The position numbers and the translations under genes are program-made. The notes beneath the pieces were generated by a model, which saw only the letters and a list, made by a program, of their open reading frames with translations, did no database searches and was not told the origin of the DNA. From JAOUEA01 sp035711865 (lineage in GTDB: Bacteria > Actinomycetota > UBA4738 > HRBIN12), in NCBI GenBank assembly GCA_035711865.1, contig DASTBT010000153.1, positions 1 to 34,041 on the forward strand: a stretch of 34,041 bases of DNA, given 5' to 3'. Below are positions 22,009-29,744 of the stretch, in pieces; position 1 is the first letter of the stretch; each line of letters starts with the position of its first letter.

Positions 22009-22863
22009 TCAGCGGCGGATCCAGACCATGGCACCCATCGGTATGCCCCGCAGGCGATTCATCTGAGGGTTGTACACGCGCGCGCACCCGTAGGAGACGC
22101 GCCGACCTCGATCGGTCGGATCGGCGGTGCCGTGGATCGCCATGCGCCCACCCCCCGGCCAGTTCGTGAGCACCTTCGAGAATCCCGAGAGCCCGAGCAG
22201 GTACGTGCCGTACGGGCCCGACGCATCGCGCGGATCGAGATGCGCCCACACGAAGAACCGCCCGGCCGTCGTGGGAGTGCCCCGGGCACCGATGCCGACC
22301 GTGAACCGATGTCGCAGCTTCCCGTTGCGGAAGTGGCGCAGCTCTCGGGCCGACAGGTCCACGATGACTCGATGCCTGATGCGGCTGAACGTCACGTCGT
22401 CGCCCCTGACCCATCCGATCGAGCCGTTGGGCTCGACACCAAGCAGGACTCGGTACCAGGCCGTGTCACCCCGCATCCGCACCTCGCGCACGGGGAACGC
22501 GATGCGCTGATCCCACGGGTTGAGCGCGTCGATGCTTCGCCGCCGAGCCGAGGTGCGCGGCCCCGAGTACGCGTTCAGCCGGTCGCCGGTCGCCCGCACG
22601 GCCCATTCCCACCGTTCCAACGACTTCGGCGCCGCCACGTTCGCCCGCACGGGCTCTCGGGGCGGCGTGTGGGAAGCCTCACCTTCGGCCACCTCCAGGA
22701 ACTCTCGGGGAGACGGCGAGGGGTCCGACGACGGCGCGACCGGAGGCTGCTGGGCCAGCTCGTGCGCCGACGCGGGCTCGTCGGGGAAGTCGCCACAGCT
22801 CGCCGCCCCGAGCAGGGCGAGCGCGGCGAAGCAGGCGACCAGCGATCGTCGGGGGGCGGCCAT
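22009..22863 (-). CDS. L,D-transpeptidase (YkuD domain) lipoprotein
   Basis: The protein has 284 residues. A signal peptide with a probable lipobox (LGAASC, Cys23) is followed by a Pro/Ser-rich linker and then an SH3-like segment (about 90-160, LNAYSGPRTSA...WYRVLLG...GWVRGDDV). A C-terminal YkuD domain starts at VIVDLSARELRHFRNG. The catalytic motif is HGTADPTDRGRRVSYGCARV, with His244 and Cys260. L,D-transpeptidases make 3-3 cross-links in peptidoglycan or attach proteins to it, outside the membrane. The ATG at 22863 directly starts the signal peptide. The catalytic residues are intact. It is transcribed divergently from the tRNA-Leu gene. Confidence 0.9.
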   Translation of the reverse strand: MAAPRRSLVACFAALALLGAASCGDFPDEPASAHELAQQPPVAPSSDPSPSPREFLEVAEGEASHTPPREPVRANVAAPKSLERWEWAVRATGDRLNAYSGPRTSARRRSIDALNPWDQRIAFPVREVRMRGDTAWYRVLLGVEPNGSIGWVRGDDVTFSRIRHRVIVDLSARELRHFRNGKLRHRFTVGIGARGTPTTAGRFFVWAHLDPRDASGPYGTYLLGLSGFSKVLTNWPGGGRMAIHGTADPTDRGRRVSYGCARVYNPQMNRLRGIPMGAMVWIRR

Positions 22864-22937
22864 GCTACCCCATCATTCCAGATGAACATGAGACCCGTGT
22901 ATCACTTACTCCAACGGTAGCCTGGTGCCTGGCAGAC

Positions 22938-23021
22938 GCGAGAGTGGCGGAACTGGCAGACGCGCCGGGTTTAGGACCCGGTGCCCGGAAGGGCGTGGGA
23001 GTTCGAATCTCCCCTCTCGCA
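22938..23021 (+). tRNA. tRNA-Leu (anticodon TAG)
   Basis: A class II tRNA can be folded. The acceptor stem GCGAGAG (22938-22944) pairs with CTCTCGC (23014-23020), the anticodon stem CCGGG/CCCGG holds the loop TTTAGGA with anticodon TAG, a long variable arm (TGCCCGGAAGGGCGT) follows, and the T-arm is GGGAG-TTCGAAT-CTCCC. The discriminator is A. CCA is not encoded, unlike the tRNA-Lys gene at 894. The 75 bases upstream are visibly less GC-rich than their surroundings, as expected of a promoter region. Confidence 0.95.
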
Positions 23022-23036
23022 CTTCCCTCTGACTGA

Positions 23037-23058
23037 CCTGCGGAGCTTGAACCGCAGG
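23037..23058 (+). terminator. Hairpin downstream of tRNA-Leu
   Basis: CCTGCGG (23037-23043) pairs perfectly with CCGCAGG (23052-23058) over an 8-base loop, starting 15 bases after the tRNA end. No T-tract follows. It is a plausible terminator or processing signal for the tRNA transcript. Confidence 0.45.
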
Positions 23059-23102
23059 CAAGGGCTCAGACGCTCCTGAATCGCCAGCTCAGAGAGACCT
23101 CT

Positions 23103-23453
23103 TCACATGTTCCACTGAGCTCGATCGAGAGCAGCCGGTGCCAGCCCCAGGACCACACCGACGATCGTCGGGCGCTGCTCAAGACGTCGGACCGCTTGCC
23201 GGGACTTCACGTCCACGCCCAGACCGTTCACGCTCGCAGGCTCATCGAGCTGATTCCGGACGAGGAAGTGGACACCGTCGGGCCGAGCCCGTACCGATGA
23301 GGTGGAGAGCTCCGTCGAGCCGTCGGCCCGACAGACGATCTCGGCTCGCGCAGGAGCCGTGCTCCCGTCACGCGTCGGCGACGCTTGGTCCGCGCATGCC
23401 ACCAGCATGACCGTGGCCAGGGAAGAAGATCCCCGCTTCCCCAGGCCCCGCAT
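23103..23453 (-). CDS. Small putative lipoprotein, C-terminus possibly altered
   Basis: About 116 residues from the ATG at 23453 (an ATG at 23465 is also possible). A weak hydrophobic stretch ends in a lipobox-like LVAC near residue 24. The middle part, AEIVCRADGSTELSTSSVRARPDGVHFLVRNQLDEPASV, looks like a real protein, with one beta-rich unit of the kind found in small secreted actinobacterial proteins. The C-terminal ~35 residues (from VKSRQAVRRLEQ) are of lower quality and end close after the tRNA region, so the gene may be truncated or frameshifted. I do not recognise a named family, and no function is proposed. Confidence 0.5.
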   Translation of the reverse strand: MRGLGKRGSSSLATVMLVACADQASPTRDGSTAPARAEIVCRADGSTELSTSSVRARPDGVHFLVRNQLDEPASVNGLGVDVKSRQAVRRLEQRPTIVGVVLGLAPAALDRAQWNM

Positions 23454-23531
23454 GGAGCCGATCATTCCATCCCGACGCCGAGGATGGGGAGAACGCTCCC
23501 GCCGATCTCGACGCGATCGCCGAAACCGTCG

Positions 23532-23966
23532 TCAGGTGCTCGAATCGCGGGCTCGTTGCCCGAACGTTCCTGCCGTCACGGCGCGGTACGAAGACTCGAT
23601 GACGCGCTCGAGCACCTCGAGGTCGACCCGGTCGAGGTTCTTGATGTACAGGCACCCGACGCCGGTGGTGTGCTCACCCAGGCGACCGAGGAGCTCCTCG
23701 TAGGCTGCGGTCCCCTCGGGCAGGTAGATCGTCGTGGCGGCCTTCCGAGGCGCGAAGCCGGCCGCGGGCGCATCTCCCTCGCGACCGCTCTCGTACCGGT
23801 AGTGGTAGGTCCCGAACTGGATGATGGATCTCCCCCACATCGTGGCTTGCGTGCCGGTCACGTGTCCCATCAACTCGAGGAGCGTCGCCGCATCGCGGCG
23901 TCGCGTCTCGGACGCGATCCCCTCGACGTACTTCTCGACCTCGGGCGATGGACGCATCGGTCGCAT
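23532..23966 (-). CDS. DUF1801 domain protein
   Basis: The protein has 144 residues from the ATG at 23966 (a second ATG lies at 23957). The order PSPEVEKYVEGIASETRRRDAATLLELM, TMWGRSIIQFGTYHYRYESG, APRKAATTIYLPEG, GVGCLYIKNLDRVDLEVLERVI matches the DUF1801/YdhG-like fold, which is found in many actinobacteria and has no established biochemical role. The start was chosen at the conserved part, and the frame upstream is open but Arg-rich and overlaps the SnoaL-like gene. It begins five bases after that gene's stop, so the two are likely co-transcribed. Confidence 0.85.
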   Translation of the reverse strand: MRPMRPSPEVEKYVEGIASETRRRDAATLLELMGHVTGTQATMWGRSIIQFGTYHYRYESGREGDAPAAGFAPRKAATTIYLPEGTAAYEELLGRLGEHTTGVGCLYIKNLDRVDLEVLERVIESSYRAVTAGTFGQRARDSST

Positions 23967-23971
23967 GGCTC

Positions 23972-24400
23972 TCACTCGGGAGCGGGCGGCTGCATCGACT
24001 TCCACTCTTCCACCTGCTGGGCGACGTCGGCGGCGTTGAACCACGCGTTCTCCCGTGCGATCGAGCCGTCCCGGAGCTCGAAGACGTGAAGGATCCTGAC
24101 GCGGACCGGAGCTCCTCCCCCGTCGATGCCCGACCATGAGCCGCGCACGTGGCCGGTCAGGATCGACTCGTCGACGACCACGTTGCCGTCGTCGGCCGAG
24201 ACGCGCCACACCGTCTCCAGATGCACGTCTGGGATCGCATCGATGATGCCCGAGTAGACGGCGCCGACGTTCTCCTTGCCTCGGAACGGCGAGTCGGGAT
24301 GCGTGATGTCGTCCCAGACGATGTCGTCGGTGTACGTGGCGAGGGTGCCTTCCACATCGTGAGCGTTCTCCGCAGCGAAGTGCCGATCGATGACGTTCAT
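23972..24400 (-). CDS. SnoaL-like / nuclear transport factor 2-fold protein
   Basis: The protein has 142 residues. It begins MNVIDRHFAAENAHDVEGTLATYTDDIVWDD, the typical start of SnoaL-type polyketide cyclase-like proteins, and continues with a GKENVGAVYSGIIDAIPDVHLETVWRV strand-helix unit and a C-terminal VRVRILHVFELRDGSIARENAWFN sheet. The fold is a small cone-shaped cavity used for varied isomerase, hydrolase or binding roles, and the specific function cannot be told. The start at 24400 is preferred to earlier in-frame codons because the conserved sequence begins there. Confidence 0.85.
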   Translation of the reverse strand: MNVIDRHFAAENAHDVEGTLATYTDDIVWDDITHPDSPFRGKENVGAVYSGIIDAIPDVHLETVWRVSADDGNVVVDESILTGHVRGSWSGIDGGGAPVRVRILHVFELRDGSIARENAWFNAADVAQQVEEWKSMQPPAPE

Positions 24401-24464
24401 CGTCCGCGCTATCCTTCGCCGTTCAGACCCGTGGAGGCACATCCGATCCGAGATCTCGTTCCGT

Positions 24465-24956
24465 TCATCCGTCGCGACCTCGCAGGCTGAGCGCCAACAG
24501 GATCTCGTCCAGGCTGTTCGAGTAACGCACGAAGCCGTCATGGGCCGACCCCGCGTCGTTCCGGGTGGTCGGACGACGCAACAGCTCGAAGTACTCGGGA
24601 AGCTCGCGCTCGAACCAATCGAGGGCGTCGGCGATCACCCTCCTGGCCTGGACCGCAGCCGGATCCTCGTTCGTATCCGCGGCCGCTTCCACACCGCTCG
24701 CCATCTCGCTCATGTGCCAGCGCAGCTCGTGCTGGAACGCGACGACCTGGCTGATCTGCTCCCGATGTCTGCTCTCGGCATCGCGAGCGCGCACGAACAG
24801 GACCAGACCGGCGGCGATCAGGGCGAGGCCTCCCACAGCCCCGATGAACATCAGCCATCTGCCGAGGCTTCCATCGACCTGCCCGGCGCTCACCGGCACC
24901 GTGAACAACACCGTCATGCCCGCGGCCAGGAACGCGGTCGAGAGAGCGAGGGTCAC
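24465..24956 (-). CDS. Two-helix membrane protein of unknown function
   Basis: The protein has 163 residues and starts with GTG. It has two predicted transmembrane helices, at about residues 3-24 and 34-56. A charged cytoplasmic-looking region follows, rich in Glu and Arg and predicted helical (HREQISQVVAFQHELRWHMSEMASGVEAA, VIADALDWFERELPEYFELLRR). I do not recognise a family. It lies between the flavodoxin-like and SnoaL-like genes on the same strand, with gaps of 41 and 64 bases. Confidence 0.65.
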   Translation of the reverse strand: MTLALSTAFLAAGMTVLFTVPVSAGQVDGSLGRWLMFIGAVGGLALIAAGLVLFVRARDAESRHREQISQVVAFQHELRWHMSEMASGVEAAADTNEDPAAVQARRVIADALDWFERELPEYFELLRRPTTRNDAGSAHDGFVRYSNSLDEILLALSLRGRDG

Positions 24957-24997
24957 GCGATGACGCTAGCGACGAGCATCGCTCCCCACAAGAGCGA

Positions 24998-25516
24998 TCA
25001 CGTCGGTATCGGCATCGACCCCGACACCTCGCGCTCCGCTGCCTCGGCGATCCGGGCCGCGAACGACCGCACCTTCCCTTGCCATCCTTCTTCCAGCGGT
25101 CCCTTGAGCCCGGTCACGAAGACCTTGTCCTGGGCGATCTCGACGAGCCCCTTCGCCTGCAAAGCGTCGTGCATCATCGGAACGACGCGCTCGCACTTGC
25201 CGAGCTCCTCCTCGGTGGGCAGACGACCGGTCTCCTCGTCGGGTTGGGGCGCCATCCCGGTCGCCAGGATGGCGTACCTCGTGCTGGCAGGAAGGTCGAG
25301 GCCCTTGAGGAAACGGCGCATGCTCCCGATCGGCCGGCCCATGCGCCCGGGCGAGCTGAACACGTACAGGTCGGCCGGGGAGAGGTTCTTCGGCTTGACG
25401 TCGCGGACGTGATGCACGCTGACCTCTGCGCCCCTGGCAGCCATCTGTCGTTCGAACTCCTTCGCGACCGCGACACCGTTGCCGAACTTCGATGCGTGGA
25501 TGTACTCGATCCTCAT
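24998..25516 (-). CDS. Flavodoxin-like domain protein
   Basis: The protein has 172 residues. The N-terminus RIEYIHASKFGNGVAVAKEFERQM is a strand plus FMN phosphate-binding loop of the flavodoxin type, though the loop is ASKFGNG rather than the usual T/S-x-T-G-x-T. LYVFSSPGRMGRPIGSMRRFLKGLD and YAILATGMAP fit the second FMN loop and the core strand. It resembles flavodoxin/protoporphyrinogen-oxidase HemG-type domains. FMN binding is likely but not certain. The ATG at 25516 has a good AAAGGG at proper spacing, whereas the GTG nine bases upstream does not. Confidence 0.78.
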   Translation of the reverse strand: MRIEYIHASKFGNGVAVAKEFERQMAARGAEVSVHHVRDVKPKNLSPADLYVFSSPGRMGRPIGSMRRFLKGLDLPASTRYAILATGMAPQPDEETGRLPTEEELGKCERVVPMMHDALQAKGLVEIAQDKVFVTGLKGPLEEGWQGKVRSFAARIAEAAEREVSGSMPIPT

Positions 25517-25544
25517 GACGCTCACCCTTTCGAGCCGAGATCCG

Positions 25545-25748
25545 TCACGCCGAGCCGAGCGCGCGCTTCATCAGGACGACCGGCCACGCGACCAGATCGC
25601 CCTTCTTGAGCGACAAGCCGACGGCCTCCCAACCATGGGAGCCGAGCTCGTTCAGCCGAGCCGGAGCGAGGTCGGCGCCCTTCTTGAGCCCCCCGGCATC
25701 GTCGAGCGGAACGACGAGGTACTCCCACTTCGTTGCCGTGGTGATCAT
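25545..25748 (-). CDS. Small DUF4177-like protein
   Basis: The protein has 67 residues. MITTATKWEYLVVPLDDAGG...LNELGSHGWEAVGLSLKKGDLVAWPVVLMKR has the WEY...LNxLGxxGWE pattern of the DUF4177 and related small-domain proteins, whose function is unknown. ATG at 25748 is preceded by AAGGAG. It is the first gene of the leftward series of small genes and is divergent from the FAD-dependent oxidoreductase. Confidence 0.8.
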   Translation of the reverse strand: MITTATKWEYLVVPLDDAGGLKKGADLAPARLNELGSHGWEAVGLSLKKGDLVAWPVVLMKRALGSA

Positions 25749-25793
25749 CGTGAACTCCTTCCTGTCCTCCATCGCCATCGTGTCAGCGTCTCC

Positions 25794-25819
25794 AGGGTCG
25801 ACAGGTGTCGATGGACCCT
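25794..25819. promoter_or_regulatory. Dyad in the divergent intergenic region 25749-25919
   Basis: AGGGT (25794-25798) and CGACA (25799-25803) pair with TGTCG (25806-25810) and ACCCT (25815-25819), with a 4-base bulge. The 171-base gap between the divergent DUF4177-like and oxidoreductase genes must hold both promoters. The dyad could be an operator or a transcript hairpin. No clear promoter hexamers were identified. Confidence 0.35.
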
Positions 25820-25919
25820 CGGTTCGTGTGACGTCCCGTTGGGGCGCGACCTGTGGCGGATGTGTGGCGGCTGGGTGGCCTTCCCGCGGCATCGGTTCCT
25901 TCGCAGGCGAAGGCGCGAC

Positions 25920-27017
25920 ATGCTGGGCGACGTGGTCGATGTCGAGATCGTTGGTGCGGGCTTCGCCGGGCTCGCGTGTGCCCGAACCACGGCCTCGCGA
26001 GGCCTGCGGACGGTCGTGAGGGAACGCAAGCGCGACCCTGGTGACGCCATCCGGACCACCGGTCTCCTGGTGAAGGAAGCCGCGGACGAGGAGGACTTCC
26101 CGAACGAGTTGGTGCGTCGGATCCACGGCGTTCGTCTGTACGGTCCGTCGCTTCGCTGGATCGATCTCGATGCGCCCGGCTACTACTTCCTCGCGACCGA
26201 CACCACCGCGTTGCTGCGCTCGATGGCTGATCGCGCCCGGGCGGCAGGTGCGGAGATCCGATGCGGTCGGGCGTTCGATGCTGCGAGGCGCACGGGGCGC
26301 ATGCTGGTGGGTGCCGACGGCGCGCGTTCCCGAGTCGCGAGGCATGCCGGGCTCGGCGTGAACCAACGCTTCCTCGCCGGCGTCGAGGCGGAGCTCGACG
26401 GAGACGTCGATCTCGAGGAGCGGCTCCACGTCTTCCTCGATTCCAGACTCGCCCCGGGATACATCGGGTGGATGGTTCCCGGTGTGAACGTCACACAGGT
26501 CGGTCTCGCGGCTCGCGGCCCGGCGAGGCCCGACCTCGACCGATTCATCGAACGGGTGGGGGCGGTGGTCGACCTCTCCTCCACCCGCCGGGTGGGCACG
26601 CGAGGCGGTCTCATCCCGGTCGGAGGCACGGTGCGCCCGTTCGCGACGCGCGACACGGTGCTCGTCGGCGACGCTGCCGGCCTCGTGTCGCCGCTCACGG
26701 CCGGTGGCATCCACACGGCGCTCCGCTCCGGCCGCGCGGCGGGCCTCGCGATCGCGAGCCATCTGCTCGACGAGGGGTCCGCGCTCGATCGGGCGCTGAA
26801 CGACGTGTATCCGAGCTTCCGAGGGAAGCTCCCGATGCGTACGCTCATGGACCTGCGCCCGCCGAACGCGTTGATCGACCTCGCACTCCGGAGTCCACGG
26901 TTCCAGGCGGTCGCGCAGGCGGTCTTCTTCCACCACCGGGGCCTGCTGTCGGGCGACGCCTGGCGCGACCTGGGCCCGGCGCTCGTCTCCGCATCGACGG
27001 CACGGCCCAGGAGATGA
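25920..27017 (+). CDS. FAD-dependent oxidoreductase, geranylgeranyl reductase-like
   Basis: The protein has 365 residues. The N-terminal FAD motif is VEIVGAGFAGLACARTTASRG, followed by an acidic/basic VVRER end of the second strand. The middle motif is MLVGADGARSRVARHAGL. The C-terminal FAD-binding block is TVLVGDAAGLVSPLTAGGIHTALRSGRAAG. This is the layout of the group A flavoproteins related to geranylgeranyl reductases and digeranylgeranylglycerophospholipid reductases. The substrate is probably a hydrophobic isoprenoid or quinone, but this is inference. The ATG at 25920 is used with GAAGG upstream, and a GTG at 25932 is possible. It stands alone and converges on the cyclase-regulator gene. 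Confidence 0.87.
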   Translation: MLGDVVDVEIVGAGFAGLACARTTASRGLRTVVRERKRDPGDAIRTTGLLVKEAADEEDFPNELVRRIHGVRLYGPSLRWIDLDAPGYYFLATDTTALLRSMADRARAAGAEIRCGRAFDAARRTGRMLVGADGARSRVARHAGLGVNQRFLAGVEAELDGDVDLEERLHVFLDSRLAPGYIGWMVPGVNVTQVGLAARGPARPDLDRFIERVGAVVDLSSTRRVGTRGGLIPVGGTVRPFATRDTVLVGDAAGLVSPLTAGGIHTALRSGRAAGLAIASHLLDEGSALDRALNDVYPSFRGKLPMRTLMDLRPPNALIDLALRSPRFQAVAQAVFFHHRGLLSGDAWRDLGPALVSASTARPRR

Positions 27018-27061
27018 GCCTCGGCGCTCGACGCCCCATCGGACGCGAGCGTGCCCGGGGA

Positions 27062-29701
27062 TCAGCCTTCCACCTTCGTGGCGTAATCCAAGGCCTCGTC
27101 GACCGACATCGCCATGCCCTCGTCGAAGAGCGCTCGGGCTTCGTCGCGCGGCACCGCGTCCCACATGCGGCGCAGCACGCCGCCGATGTCGGTGGCCGAC
27201 AAGCCGAGCCCCACGCCGGACAGTTTCTCGGTCGCCGCGGCCGCCCCGTTCAGCCGCAGGGCGCGGTCGACGTCGCCGCGGAGCACGGCCAATACCGCGA
27301 AGTCGTTCAGCAGGATCGACACCGCCGATCGATCGTCGGCGGCGACGAACAGATCGAGCGCCTCCCGCACGTGTCCCTCGCCATCCTCGAGCGCATCGGT
27401 CAGCGCCTCGGTGATGCCGAGCATGTGCAGCGCCCAGGCTTCCCCGAAGCGGTCCCCGGTCTCTCGGTAGAGGGCCAGGCTCTCGCGGAACGGCTCGAGC
27501 GCGTCGGCCGGCCGAACGTCCACGACGTTGCCGCCTGCCGCCCAGAGCACCTTGGCGAGCCCCAGCCGGTCCCCCAGTTCCCGGAACATCTCCTCCGCCT
27601 CGACGAGCAGTTCGTCGGCTCGCTCGACGGAGCGGAACGGCTCGGGCCCGTAGGCATAGACGCACGCCAGGTTGAACGCCGCCTCCGCCGTCGGCGAGGG
27701 GTCGCCGATCTCCCGCCGCAACCGCAGGCATGCCTCATAACGTTCCTCCGCCGCCGGCCAGTCGGCCATCCAGTACGCGACGCCCCCAGCGGCCTCGAGG
27801 GCGTCGGCGCGCTCGACGGGCAGATCCTCGACGCCGCGCATCGCCAGGACCTCGTCGATCCGTTCACGTGCCTCGTGCAGATGGCCGCGCATCTGCCAGA
27901 ACCGCCAGCACTGGGAGACGAGGCCGAGCGCGATCCGGCTCTCGTCGTCGCCGATCGCCCACGCGATCGCGGACCGCACGTTGTCGTGCTCGCGCTCGAG
28001 CTCGTCGAGCCGGGCGGGCCGGTCCGGCCCGAAGAGTTCCGGCGCCGCCTCGCGCAGCAGGTCGATCATGAACTCGGCGTGCCGGCGGCGGACCGATCGT
28101 TCATCGTCGTCCTCGGCGAGGCGCTCCTTCGCGAACTCCCTGATCACGAACAGCAGGCGGAACCGCGGCTCGCCGTCGGTCTCCACCCGCTGCACGAGGC
28201 TCTTGTCCACGAGCGAGCCCATGAGCTCGAGCGCGTCGGCGCCCGACGCCGCCGGGTCGCACACGCGCTCGGCCGCCTCGAGCGTGCAGGTTCCGCGGAA
28301 GACCGCCAGCCTGCGGAAGAACGTGCGCTCGTCGTCGTCGAGCAGGTCGTAGCTCCATGCGATCGCGTCGCGCAGCGTCTGCTGACGCACCGGCCGATCG
28401 CGCCCACCGCCGCTCAGCACCGGCAGCGCGACGTCGAGCCGATCCGCGATCTGGCGCGGCGTGAGCACGCGCACGCGCGCCGCGGCGAGCTCGATCGCCA
28501 AGGGAAGCCCGTCGAGGCGGGCACAGATCTCGGCCACGGCGGGCGCCGACTCATCGTCGAGCGCGAAGCTCGGGCGGACGCCGCGTGCGCGATCGAGGAA
28601 CAGCGCCACGGACTCGTACGCGGCCAGTCGGTCGGGCGAGGTCACGTCGGACGGATCGGCCACCGCCATCGGCGGCACCGGATACTCCTGCTCACCTCGG
28701 ACCCGCAGTGCCTCCCGGCTCGTGACCACCACCCGCAGGCCGGCGGCCGCCTGCAGCAGGTCGGGCACGATCGGGGCGGCGTCGATCACCTGCTCGATGT
28801 TGTCGAGCACGAGGAAGACCCGCTCATCCACCAGGTGATCCCGAACCGTCTCCAGCACGGTCCTGCCGACCTCACCCATGACGTCGAGCGCCTTCGCGAT
28901 CGCGTCGGGCACGAGATCGGGATCGACGATCGGCGCCAGCTCGACGAAGAACGCCCCGTCGGGGCAGGTCGCTTGGGCTTCCTGGGCGAGCTTCAGCGAG
29001 AGCCGCGTCTTCCCCGAACCGCCCGGCCCCGTGAGGGTCACCAGACGATGGTCACGACTCAGGGCGCGTACCTCGCGAAGCACCTCCTCGCGGCCGATGA
29101 ACGGAGAGAGATCGGCAGGCAGGTTCCCCGCCCGGACGTCGAGCGTGCGTGGGGGCGGGAAGTCGTGGGGAAGCCCGTCCACCAGGAGGCGATGCAGACG
29201 CTCGGGCCGATCCAGGTCCTTCAGTCGGTGCTCGCCCAGGTCGCGGAGCCGGAATTCCTCGGGAAGCTCCGACTCGATCAGGACCCGAGTCGCGTCGGAG
29301 ACCAGGATCTCGCCGCCGTGTCCGGCGGCGGCGATCCGTGCCGCGCGGTTCACGTCGATCCCGGCGTACTCGCCGCCGGCGAGCACGCCTTCCCCGGAGT
29401 GCATTCCCATGCGGACCTTCACCGTGGCCCCGCCGGGCCACGATGCGGCTGCGAGGCTGCGCTGGGCATCGACCGCGGCGTCGACGGCCGCGTGGGCCGA
29501 GCCGAAGACGACGAAGAACGCGTCGCCCTCGATGCCCGAGATGTAGCCCTCGCCGAACGCCTCACGTAGCAGCCGGTTGTGGTCGTCGATCAGCTCCCGA
29601 TAACGATCGCCGAGCTGCTGGAGCAGCCTCGTCGATCCCTCGATGTCGGTGAACAGGAACGTCACCGTGCCGATGGGCGGATCGTTCTGCGCAGCGGTCA
29701 C
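27062..29701 (-). CDS. Adenylate/guanylate cyclase-STAND ATPase-TPR regulator
   Basis: The protein has 879 residues and starts with GTG. Residues 10-175 are a class III nucleotide cyclase catalytic domain. Metal-binding Asp19 (FLFTDIEGSTRLL) and Asp60 (GIEGDAFFVVF) are present, as are Asn118 and Arg122 in GIDVNRAARI. Residues ~200-520 are an NB-ARC-like ATPase with Walker A GPGGSGKT (225-232), FLVLDNIEQ as Walker B, and VVTSREAL and GLPLAIELAAARV motifs typical of STAND proteins. The rest (about 580-879) is helical TPR-like repeat sequence. No C-terminal LuxR helix-turn-helix is present, so signalling should be through cyclic nucleotide or protein contacts. It lies 43 bases after the histidine kinase gene on the same strand. 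Confidence 0.9.
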   Translation of the reverse strand: MTAAQNDPPIGTVTFLFTDIEGSTRLLQQLGDRYRELIDDHNRLLREAFGEGYISGIEGDAFFVVFGSAHAAVDAAVDAQRSLAAASWPGGATVKVRMGMHSGEGVLAGGEYAGIDVNRAARIAAAGHGGEILVSDATRVLIESELPEEFRLRDLGEHRLKDLDRPERLHRLLVDGLPHDFPPPRTLDVRAGNLPADLSPFIGREEVLREVRALSRDHRLVTLTGPGGSGKTRLSLKLAQEAQATCPDGAFFVELAPIVDPDLVPDAIAKALDVMGEVGRTVLETVRDHLVDERVFLVLDNIEQVIDAAPIVPDLLQAAAGLRVVVTSREALRVRGEQEYPVPPMAVADPSDVTSPDRLAAYESVALFLDRARGVRPSFALDDESAPAVAEICARLDGLPLAIELAAARVRVLTPRQIADRLDVALPVLSGGGRDRPVRQQTLRDAIAWSYDLLDDDERTFFRRLAVFRGTCTLEAAERVCDPAASGADALELMGSLVDKSLVQRVETDGEPRFRLLFVIREFAKERLAEDDDERSVRRRHAEFMIDLLREAAPELFGPDRPARLDELEREHDNVRSAIAWAIGDDESRIALGLVSQCWRFWQMRGHLHEARERIDEVLAMRGVEDLPVERADALEAAGGVAYWMADWPAAEERYEACLRLRREIGDPSPTAEAAFNLACVYAYGPEPFRSVERADELLVEAEEMFRELGDRLGLAKVLWAAGGNVVDVRPADALEPFRESLALYRETGDRFGEAWALHMLGITEALTDALEDGEGHVREALDLFVAADDRSAVSILLNDFAVLAVLRGDVDRALRLNGAAAATEKLSGVGLGLSATDIGGVLRRMWDAVPRDEARALFDEGMAMSVDEALDYATKVEG

Positions 29702-29744
29702 GGATCGATTATGGAGCAGGACCGGCCCGAATCGACCGGGTGGG

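Noticed and set aside
25749..27731. A long minus-strand open frame running into the DUF4177-like gene
   Set aside because: All but the last 67 codons mirror the FAD-dependent oxidoreductase and the end of the cyclase gene. Only the final part has a recognisable protein and its own ribosome binding site.
26261..29569. A very long plus-strand open frame (over 1,100 codons)
   Set aside because: It is antisense to the cyclase-STAND-TPR gene and the end of the oxidoreductase gene. Its translation is rich in Arg, Gly, His and Pro, the typical mirror of a high-GC coding region.
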